A stretch of DNA of 64,000 nucleotides from Actinostola sp. cb2023 (lineage: Eukaryota > Cnidaria > Anthozoa > Actiniaria > Actinostolidae), in the NCBI GenBank assembly GCA_033675265.1, contig JAUJYZ010000929.1, positions 620,001 to 684,000 of the forward strand. The letters are read 5' to 3'. This document shows positions 13,301 through 25,300 of this stretch, piece after piece. Both the position numbers and the translations under genes were made by a program. Under the pieces are notes generated by a model. The model did not search any database, was not told the origin of the DNA, and saw only the letters and a list, made by a program, of their open reading frames with translations. Positions within the stretch are counted from its first letter, which is position 1, and the number at the start of each line of letters is the position of its first letter.

Positions 13301-16300
13301 AATACTTCCATATGACATCAAAAGTACTCCCATAATGACATCAAGAGTACTGCCACAATGACATCACGAATACTTCCACAATGACATCAGAAGTACTCCC
13401 ATAATGACTCACAAGTACCGCCATAATAACATCACAAGTAGTCCCATAATGACATCACTAGTACCGCCATCTTGTCACCGAGTGGATAACGTCGAGAGAT
13501 AGAGAACCAATCAAATTGCACTAAGTATGTAGATCCATGAGTTGGTATGTATTTACAGTGTAAATGATCTTGTAGTTTAATTCTTCCATGTTCAAAGTCA
13601 TCATCAACAGATCATGAGGTAAGTAGACAAGGCCACACCTTCTTAAAATACGGTACATGTACTTCCTTCTATTTTTCTTTCAATAATGTCACTTTGCTGT
13701 GCATAAACCACAACATTCCAGTTTTGTGACTTACCATGCTAAGAAATTTGTTAGCTCTGATGGCTGCCATTTACCTCTTGGTCTACCAAATATTTGAGTA
13801 GGGATGTATGACAAACAGAATGCCTGATAACAAAGTACATTATTATTGATTTTATCATCGTGTTTTAACCCTTTGACTCCCATGGTGCCCGAAACCGCCC
13901 GTAAAAATCGATACTGCTTTGAAAAATTCTAACTTTCTGAATTTTTGAGTGAAATTTGACTTTGATTTTCTTCCAAAATACATCATTGTGAAACAAAACG
14001 CCACTTTCTCATTAAAACTTCCATCTCTCTTGATACATTCGTGAATTTTTCCCTGTCTCTTCCTTAACTCGCCAAGCAACAGCCATTTCAATTCGACTAT
14101 TTCAGGATCCATGTTTTTTTCCGAACGCACCACCGATAAGCATTTTGGGTAATCACGGCCGAACCTACAGGCAAAATAGTGCACCGGTTGCATTCTTTAC
14201 AAGTCGAAAGTCTCAAAAACTGCCTTAGTAGGTCCTGGAATCCACCACAGATAGACCAGAGACACAATTTCACTTTTGAACCCGCCATTTTGGAATTCCT
14301 CAAGATCCTCCATGAAATTTCCTCGTGAAATCGCATCTCACCCCTGATCCAGGGCAAGGTGTTCGTGTAGCTGCAAAAATTGTCCTGGCTACTGTTTTTC
14401 ATATAAAAACAATACATACAACGACAATAGAACAATACCCAGGACTTTTGTGCAGCTACACGAAGATCTGACCCTGGATTCTTTCTGTGGCAAATAATCA
14501 GGGCTATAAAAGACTCTAAAAAAAAAAATGAAAGATAGGCTTTCTAGAGGCAGATACAACTGCCAGCCTAGAGGAGACTTAGCCACGAAAGAAATACCGC
14601 CGGGGAATTTGAGCCCTCAGTGTTTTAGAACTGTCAAAATTTCCATGGAAACCCCTTATATGGATTCGAAATTTCCTACGGCGTAATTAGGTCCAGAAAA
14701 TGGCTAAAAACCTCAAAAATCTCTGGGTGTCAAAGGATTAACTTAAGGTTATCACTTTTTAAGTAACATAAAGTCAGTTAGCGATCAAACAATTAGAGTC
14801 ATTTTCGTATGAGTGGGAAGTAGTTACGGTACGGTTCGTGCCGTGCAGTGACCGCACTGTGCCTTTTCCAAGCATTATGATTGGTTGAGCTATGATTTTG
14901 CATGCTGTGATTGGTTGAATAAATGTGTTCGATTCCGTACCATGATGGTAACTCTGTGCCATAGGTTTCCCACTCATACGAAAATGACTATATGATACAT
15001 GTCTAAAAATACCTGCAGAAATGGTTGATTACACACAGCATTTCTGTGAAATCCCACTGATGTTAACATAAGGAGATGTACCTATAATTCGATATAATAA
15101 TAGCGAAAAAATATTAAATACGAAACCGCGCTAAAAAAGGCAGCTCTCACCATCTATTAAATAAAGTACTAAAAGCTAAACTGGAGCAAAATTTGACTTC
15201 AAACGTGGCTTCACAAGCATTTCAATAATATTAATAGTTATTTACATCAAGAACATATATTCCTCATATACCTCTTACTCAAAGGGTAAGCACTGAAGCA
15301 CCGTAGCACTGAATATTATTGGCATTGAATATTAAGTAGAAACACTACATGTAGCGATATTGGGGTGCAACGTTTCGAAGTCGACATACTTCATTATCAG
15401 GCGAATGAATGTAAATGTAAATATTACTCAATGTAATTATTAACTTTAAGTAATAATATTAGACATGGCAAAAATGAACAGCTAGAATACACACTAGCAG
15501 CAAGAATAACAGCTATTGAAGGCACTATGGGATGAAAGGGGGAATCTCATGAGTATTATATACTATGAGGTTAATGTATTTTATGTAGGCCAGATATACA
15601 ACAGCTTTGTAGTCCATGTAGTTCCCCTATCATGGAAGCACCGTAGCACTGTGGCACTGAAGCACCATATATAGCACTGAAGCACCATGGCAATGAAGCA
15701 CCATAGCACTGATGCACCATAGCCCTGTGGCACTGAAGCACCGTGGCACTGAAGCACCATAGCACAAAAGCACCATAGCACTGTGGCACTGAAGCACTGC
15801 AGCACTGAAGCACCGTAGCATTGAAACACCGTGGCAATGAAGCACCATAGCACTGAAACACTGTGGCACTGAAGTACCATAGCAGAAGCACTGAAGCACC
15901 GTAGTACTGAAGCAACGTAGCACTGAATCACCGTAGCACTAAATCACCGTAGCACTGAAGCACCATGGAACCGTAACACTGAAGCACCGTGGCACTGATG
16001 CACCATAGCACTGTGGCACCGAAACACCATAGCACTGAAGGCACCATAGCACTGAAGCACCATAGCACTGAAGCACCATAGCACTGAAGCACCATAGCAC
16101 TGAAGCACCGTAGCACCATAGCACTGAAGCACCATAGCACTGAAGCACCATAGCGCTGAAGCACCATAGCACTGAAGCACCATAGCACTGAAGCACCGTG
16201 GCACTGAAGCACCGTAGTAGTATCTCACTACTGAAGCACCATAGCACTGAAACTACTTGTACCATAGCACTGAAGCACCATAGCACTGAAGTACCATAGC

Positions 16301-19300
16301 ACTGAAGCACCGTAGCACTACTGAAGCACCGTAGCACTACTGAAGCACCGTAGCACTACTGAAGCACCGTAGCACTACTGAAGCACCGTAGCACTGAAGC
16401 ACCATAGCACTGAAGTACCGTAGCACTACTGAAGCACCGTAGCACTACTGAAGCACCATAGCACTACTGAAGCACCGTAGCATTGAAGCACCGTGGCAAT
16501 GAAGCACCATAGCACTGAAACACTGTGGCACTGAAGTACCATAGCAGAAGCACTGAAGCACCGTAGTACTGAAGCAACGTAGCACTGAAGCACCATAGCA
16601 CTGAAGCACCATCATAGTACTGAAGCACCATAGCACTGAAGCCCGGGGGAAGTGGCGGGGATGTTCGTCGTCCCTTTTAGTTTTTTTTTTCGTGTTTTGG
16701 TCCCACTTAGGGTGTCAGAAATAAAAATGACCACCAATAGAGTTTTCCGGTCCCTTTTAGGGTATTCAATCAACAGCGATATTTAAAAACGTTCTTTAAA
16801 AATAGCTGAAAGATTTATATGACAACGTTTTCTTAAACTTGTAAGAGTGGAAGGCGTTTGATGCTAGTGTCTTTTATACTATTAAAATGACTTTTTAAAT
16901 TGGTCCCTTTTAGGGGTAAAAATATTCGCTGCCACGCCCACCAAGATGAGACTCCGGTCCCTTTTAGGGGTCATTTTCAAAATTTTCGACGAGCATCCCT
17001 ACCCCCTTTTATAAGGGAGTCCCCCCTCCCCCCCCGGGACTGAAGCACCATAGCACTGAAGCACCGTGGCACTGTGGCACTGAAGCACCATAGCACTACT
17101 GAAACACCATAGCACTAATGAAACACCATAGCACTGAAGCACCATTTGCACTGAAGCACCGTAGCATTGAAGCACCATAGCACTGAAGCACCTTAGCACT
17201 ACTGAAGCACTGTAGCACTGAAGCACCATGGCACTGAAGCACCGTAGCATTGAAGCACCTTAGCACTACTGAAGCACTGTACATGTGGCACTACTGAAGC
17301 ACCATAGCACTACTGAAACACCATAGCACTAATGAAACACCATAGCACTGAAGCACCATTTGCACTGAAGCAACCTGGCACTGAAGCACCATAGTACTGA
17401 AGCACCATTTGCACTGAAGCAACCTGGCACTGAAGCACCATAGCACTGAAGCACCGTAGCACTGTAGATGACCCTGGGAGACGTCCCCGTAACATTTTTG
17501 TGAGTGTGCTTGTTGTGATATTGTCCCTGCTACTGTGCTTCAGTGGTTCAGTGCGTCTGTGGTACTTCAGTGGTACAGAGAGAGCTACAGTAACTACATT
17601 TGAAGCTGTCATATATTTGTGGTATTCACCTTTCATCCCATATTGTGATCTGATATAACCAAATATAACAGTATCCCTAAATGCAGACTTTTGTATCTTT
17701 AGACAATCATGTTATATCCTCTATTTAATTACCTTGTGCTTATCCATTTGAATTTGGTTTTTAACTCTATTCATGGCTCTTTGATATTGTGTTATCAGAT
17801 CTTCTTGTATCCTGTGATCACCAAGTTGAGAATATGCATAAATTAATAATTAATTAACAAATTATTATTGTTTTAAAAATCATCATATAACTATTTTGGA
17901 TTTTGGACACTGTTATAACAGACATAAATAATTATTATTACATGTATATACATGTAGCAAGTGTCAAAGTTTTTTTCTTCTCTGCCTCTCATTGGACGAG
18001 ACTGAATCACGTCAGAGTTATTAAATTTGACTGTTTCCGGCAAAAGCTCTGAGCCGGCAACAATATATGTCATTGGACTGGTAATAACAAAACTGGAAGT
18101 TACTGACATTGGGTGCGAGTTTGTCCTATTTGTATCCCAAAGTTGAAAAATATACACTTTTATTATGACCTCTCTTGTTTTCGGTTCTTTGACATTTGGT
18201 ATATAATTTATAAAACACTTTATATTTACTGGGACCTTAGGAAAACAGTATGTTTTGTGGTCCCTCAACCTTGATGTTTCGGCTACACCGTGGGAAACAT
18301 CAGAAGTGTTGGGACCACAAAACATACTGTAATTTCCTCAGCCAGTAAGTAAGTGTTAATTATCATTCACATTATTTTGTCCGGGATATTCATTGGTTGA
18401 CAGACAAATACATTTGTATACAGCTATTTCAAAAAAGGTTGACGGGACGAATGGCGAATGACGATTGCACAACTGAAAGGAACTATGGGGATACAAAATT
18501 ATTTATAAAAATGCTTTAAATTCTTTGTTTTCACGACCTAAAGGAACTCTGGTTATGTTTAGCGCTTGCACATGCAAAGGAAAGGTGCACATGTAGCTGT
18601 ATCACTGCAAATAACTTACGAATAATGTTCTCCTAAATCTAATATTGCTTAATTGGTTCTGTCTTCAGCATCGTCAAATAATTAAATCACAATATTTTGC
18701 TCAAACTCGTCCACTACTAATTGTTAATTGGTATTAATTTTGTTTGTATTATTATTATTATTAGTAGTAGTAGTAGTAATATAGTATTACTACTAGTATT
18801 TAATAGTAGAGTTAGGAGTAGGGGTATACATGTAGTGTAGGAGCAGGAGTGGAATATTATCTTACTTTTTTCGTTTTGTTCCTTTCAACCCAGGTACTTC
18901 TATACTGATTTCTACACCTTTATCTTCTGACTTTGTTGTGGATGAACTACATGTCATACTTAAAGTGTCATTGTTTTCATTGTGACCTTCAGCCTCTTGA
19001 AATACAAATTAAATGTAGATATAGTGAAACCTTTATTAAGTGGAACCCCTACATTGTACATGTAATAATATTGTTTTCAAATTACCTCAAACAAAGGTTA
19101 GTATATATGCATAGTATCTATGTATAGTAACCATGTACACAATCATATGAAGGTTATGAGCTGACACTAATTGATTAGTTTATTGGTACACAGACTATAT
19201 ACACCTATTCCAAAAATCGTTGTCCCCACCGAAAGCAACAAGCAAGAAGCTGACGACCGCAAAGGGTATTGGGACTTTCTCCTTATTCATTTATTCATCC

Positions 19301-22300
19301 GTAGACATTTTGACAACATGCATTTTCAAATGGCCGAATAGTTCCAAATGATTGCTATTCAACGCTCGTAGGGATAACTTCTCAAGTACCACAGATAAAT
19401 AAATTAAATAGGAGATTCCCAAAGTCCTTTGCGGTCGTCAGCTTGTGCTTGTTGCTTTCGGCCTGGACAACGATATTTGGAATACATGTAGGTGTATATG
19501 TACTGTAGTTGTACTTGCATTATCAATTAACTTCGCTGATGACGAACAGTGGATGTACTGTTCGAAATATATAAAGTAAAAAACATCATTACAACACTTC
19601 TCATATTTCCCTAAGTTATTTAAACAAATCTTAGATTAAATCGAGATTACCATATACCGTAAATTATGCTCGATTTAGCGCCCTGGGCGCATATAATTTT
19701 TTTTAGACCTCTAGGGGAGGCGCTAATATTCGAGGGAGGCGCTTTAATATTGAAAGCAGGGTGCTTATTTCTTTTCTTGCAGATATTGAACTCAATGTTT
19801 TCTTTATTACCGGTATACGGTACTGTAGCATACATAATTATACATGCAGTGAATAAAAATAGTATACATGTACCGTGAGGTACTTGGTAAACTGTATACT
19901 GTAAATATATGGTATCAGACATATGGTATACAGTGTTTCTGTTTATTTATCGGTAAAGTTTTATTTTTATTAAATAATACAAGAGAGTTGTTTCTGCATT
20001 TCTTTTAGGGGGAGGGGGCGCTTATATAACAGTACATTGGAAGGGGGTGCTTATAAAATTCTTAGACCTCTAAGGGGGGGGGGGGGGGCACTTATTCGAG
20101 GGGGGGGGCGCTTATTGGAAGCAGGGCACTTAATCGAGCATTTATGATAATTATATGTACTGTATGTATCATATTACCTTGTACATCTTCCCAGTCAATG
20201 TCATCACTTTCATCACCACTGTCAGAGTGAATACCAGTCTTTATTTCCTCTGATATAGCAGATGTACTACATGTTGCATGCACCACATTATCAATATCTG
20301 TACTATTGACTTCACAGCTGGCAACACCTTTTGTTGTCAAGACATCATTCAAATCCTTTACACGTTTTGTTGATATCCTTGACCTTCTATTGTTCTTGCA
20401 GTCAGTCTAATCTTGCAGTTGAGCTGGGCTGATTCTGAAAGTTTTGTAGCTAGCCCAATGAAATATGACAAATATGGTTGAATGAAAAGACAACAATGGT
20501 ATTGATCGAATGGTCAAGGTGAGACTTTGCGAGACTCCAAGACAAGGCATTGTTTTGCGAGCCGGAGACGCTTTTTCACCAATTTCCTTATTGTTTTCAA
20601 AATTCGAGACTCTGAGACAGCTTTTTGCGAAAAAGAGAGATTTTGAGACCCGCAAAATTTGACCGAAATTTTTAGAGACTTTTTGCTAGGACCATTTGAC
20701 ACCCCTACAACAGAGCCATGACAACATTTAACAACTTGAAGATGACTTTCTATGTTCTATTTTGTACAAAATTAATGCACATCTGAGCAGTCTTGAAATG
20801 CTAGCAAGTGGATGCACAAGCAACAGCGAGTGCATTCCTCAGCTTTTCAAGAGCTCAGAAGTGCATCATTTTTTCATTTTTTGCCTGTGGCTTGGTTTTA
20901 CACAATAACTTGCTACTGCTCCCAAACTTCTGTTGTGTTTATATCAGGCTACATATGTAATCACAGCAAACATTTTCTATTTCTTAAACAGAACATAGAA
21001 AGACATCTTCATTTGATTTTAAAATAAAAAAGTTCAACAACTTTATATGGTCAAACGAGCACTGCAGCAATTGAGGGAAATTCATGGGGTAAAAAGGAAA
21101 GCCATTTTAATGCAAAATGACATGACTGACAGTTTGCAAGTTTTGACAGCTTTGAATGCAATGTAACAAGTGTTTTTTTTCCTCATACCTAGACATGCAC
21201 CATAACAAATAGTGCACACCTACATTGTAGCATCCAATTAAATGGCTTGTACTTAGGATGTTCTCCGTGTTGATATTAATTATTATGCTGCCTAAAATAA
21301 TTATCATAGCAAGCCTGAGCGAGCAATCAATGTCATGCAATCATTATCAATGAGTAACCAAAAAATAATAATAATAATAACCAAACACTGTTTTAGTCAC
21401 GCTGCAATGTCTATATGTACATATATAATAATATATAATTTAGTTCAAATGATTAAATATATTCAAGGTTATAGGTCAAACACATGGGAGGGGGATTTTT
21501 ATTATTATTATTATGTGAAAGGGGTGGGGATGATCGTCGTCTCTTTTAGGGGCGTAAATTACAGTTTTTGGTATCACTTTATTAATAGGGTGTTCACAAC
21601 GGAATGCCAATATTCTTAGCCATCAAGGTATCATTTAGGGTTGTTCACAAGTGCGGTCTGCAGTCTGCATGTAATTAAACTACATGTACATGTAACTACC
21701 CATAAAATAATTGAACAATTTATACTAAACTAAACAGCAAATTAGCTGATTATCGATTTATGTTACTATAATATTATGCTCATAATTGTTTATTAAATCA
21801 ATAAAATATTGTATAATCAATCAATACTACAAACATTGAATACTGTATAAATTGAATACTGTATAATCATTCATTCATTCATTCATTCATTCATTCATTC
21901 ATTCATTCATTCATTCATTCATTCATGTAAATCAACAAACATAGAAATATAAAATATGAATTATAAAAGTCAAGGCTAGATTGCAGAATACTCCCTGCTC
22001 AAGTACTGTTAGGTGCAGATGCCAATGTGTCAACTCATTAGATTAAAACTAGATGCTCTACTAGCGTGAAGTCTGGCTTCTAACTGATATAGTCTATTTG
22101 AACTAAATAGATATCTTAGTGCGATTAAAACAGTGTTTGGTCGCTCGTTGCATAACTCTGTAGAACATGCTTTCCTTGCAATTTACTGTGATTTCACAAA
22201 CTCAGCGAATCATGAATGACAATGACATACATGTAGTTTATTTGGTACCATAAATCCATACAAATTATACAAATACCGTATATATAAACTAGACATCGCA

Positions 22301-25300
22301 GAGTGATTAAACAATGTTTGGATGAAGTGTAAATATGGGTTTACCTCGGCTCGGTGTAAAAATCTCACAACTGACGTAATTGCTTTTTTCCCTTCACTGC
22401 TTGTATCAACTCACTTCGTTCTAAGTTCTAAAGATCTCTAAACCCTTTGCAGTACTAGTACTGGATTGATAAATCCATATCTCTATGAATTATTACTCTG
22501 GCCCTTCCGAAGGAAGCCCGAGTTATAAAATGGGCTTTTCGGTTTTAGTAGTAGTAGTAGTAGTTTTGTTTGGTCAAAGAATGAAGAAAGTATGCGACGT
22601 ATTTAATCGTATCGAGTTTCAAGATTACTCAGCAGATAAGGGAATTGCGAAAACAAATGACACACAGGACTCAAGTAGATTTGAATCTTAGTTTTGAAAG
22701 CAGCTGTAGATCTTCAAGCTATTAAAGGTCAGGATTCTAGTTATAATTAAACTCACGACCAGCGATGTAACTACATCTATTGACAGAAAGCTATATGTAC
22801 AGAAGTCATGCAAACAATCGGGTGACCTAATTTTAGAACCGCCGCGTAGCGCTATTTAGAACAGAATTTCCACGCTCAAAACAGGTCAGTGAACGGCAAA
22901 AATACAATCGAAATCAAAACGTCCTTAGATTTTAGGGATCTATTACGACAGAAAGCTATATGTACAGAAGTCATGCAAACATTCGAACCAGTCGAGTTAT
23001 TTTCAGTAATCACGATGGATGTTTATATTATTCCACGTTTGAAAAATTCAGTAAGATTACAGTTGTGTGATCCTTGTGTGAGTCATACATCTATTACGCG
23101 ACCTAATTTGAGAACCGCCGCGTAGCGCTATTTAGAACAGAATTTCCACGCTCAAAACAGGTCAGTGAACGGCAAAAATACAATCGAAATCAAAACGTCC
23201 TTAGATTTTAGGGATCTATTACGACAGAAAGCTATATGTACAGAAGTCATGCAAACAATCGAACCAGTCGAGTTATTTTCAGTAATCACGATGGATGTTT
23301 ATATTATTCCACGTTTGAAAAATTCAGTACGATTACAGTTGTGTGATCCTTGTGTGAGTCATACATCTATTACGCGACCTAATTTGAGAACCGCCGCGTA
23401 GCGCTATTTAGAACAGAATTTCCACGCTCAAAACAGGTCAGTGAACGGCAAAAATACAATCGAAATCAAAACGTCCTTAGATTTTAGGGATCTATTACGA
23501 CAGAAAGCTATTTGTACAGAAGTCATGCAAACAATCGAACCAGTCGAGTTATTTTCAGTAACTCACGATGGATGTTTATTTTATTCCACGTTTGAAAAAT
23601 TCAGTACGATTACAGTTGTGTGATCCTTGTGTGAGTCATACATCTATTACGCGACCTAATTTTAGAACCGCCGCGTAGCGCTATTTAAAACAGAATTTCC
23701 ACGCTCAAAACAGGTCAGTAAACGGCAAAAATACAATCGAAATCAAAACGTCCTTAGATTTTAGGGATCTATTACAGAAGAAGACGCTCAGTGACGAGGG
23801 AGACTATTTGTTTCGGTGACTCATAGATAAAGATCTCCGACTCTTCAAGGTACGCTGTCGTACGTCTTTAAACGTATTTGAGGTCACTTGAGGTCACATC
23901 TTAAATCTAACAGAAGCAGCTTTTGATTTTTAATCGATAATTCCTTTCTCAGTGATTTCGAGATAAATCGAACAAGATCTTTCAATGTATAGGCAGAGAC
24001 AGCAGATTGGTTGAGCTTTGTCACATCATACCGTAGTCTGAATCAACTGGATGTTTCAAAGATACGAAGTTCGACTTTCCTCTGCGATAACGAAGAAACC
24101 AAAGACGTTAAATCAGAACCGTCTGACCATGAATATGAACCTCAACTAGACGTTCCAAGTACGTGCTACGGAAATACGATTCGGAGATTTTTATCTATTC
24201 TCACCGACACATAATATATACATAGTCTCCCTCGTCATGCAACTGTCAGTCATTGTCAGGTCCCTCCTCACGCAATTGACATTGTCCTTGTCATAAGCCC
24301 GAGTGTACGCTCATTGAGCGTCTTGTTGTGGTTATATTTTGAAAACAAGATGACATAACCTTCCTCCATCAAGGTTTCAGTGAAGAGTGCGATATAGATC
24401 TCGTGTTGATAATGTTGTTAGAGCCTTCTGTGATTATTTTAGCGATTTGAGGTCAACAACAACGACAAATAATGGTCTGCATTTTTAGAGTCGGGCCTTC
24501 CACAGGAAGCCCAACTATTTATAAGAATTAATTAATATCTTAAAATAACCCCATCGTTTATGCATTGACATCATAGTTGCTTCGTTCTACTACTGTGAAT
24601 AGAGAAACTCTCTCACACCCACACTTCTTGCAATTGCTCCAAAGTCAATAATAACATTGACTCAAGAGAATGCAGGGCCATGGTGGCCAGTTTTTGAGTG
24701 GTCCAGTTTTCAAAATCGGGAAAAAATAATATAATCACTCAAGACACACAACATCCCCCAATATCCTGTTTGATGGGCTAGCTTTTAATTCAAAATGACG
24801 GTGTGTCATACAAATCAATGATCAAATCAAATATCAATACAAGAGCAACCGCAGGGCCGTACACAGCACAGGGACAGTGGGGGGGCAGTTAAATTGCCCC
24901 TAGCAAGGAGAAAAAGATACCAAAAAGTACTGAGAACTGTACTATTTGTATTTATTTGTTGCTGTTAAATACGTACTGCTGCCCCCCTTGAATTTTGGGT
25001 TATGTACGGCCTTGAACCATACTTCACCAGTGCAAAAAAGTATGATAACACCACATATAGGGGGTAGTCTATCTTTTTGGTAGTTCATTTGGGTATAGTT
25101 AGTCCATATCCAATAAATCTGGGATCTACCAATTATATAGCTTACGTAGAGTGATAGACTATTCCAATAAACCTGCGGGCACTACTAATTAGCTGTCAGT
25201 GTTTATTAGATGCAAAGAAACAAAAGAAAAGAAAAGAGTGAGTGTCTATATATAGTTAAGCTTAATTATAATGCCCAGGTTTATTGGAATCACTTTATCA

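Noticed and set aside
11823..13470. CRISPR array or CRE (TGACGTCA) enhancer array
   Set aside because: Units are adjacent without unique spacers, the genome is eukaryotic, and the core is TGACATCA rather than a CRE; it is a minisatellite.
15571..17300. Many overlapping frames giving repetitive Cys/Phe/Val/Leu peptides
   Set aside because: They come from a 16-bp minisatellite that is open in several frames at once; there is no start context, splice sites or homology.
22889..23623. Three copies of a 78-residue protein
   Set aside because: They follow the 276-bp tandem unit exactly; without homology or splice context the open frame is best explained by the repeat.
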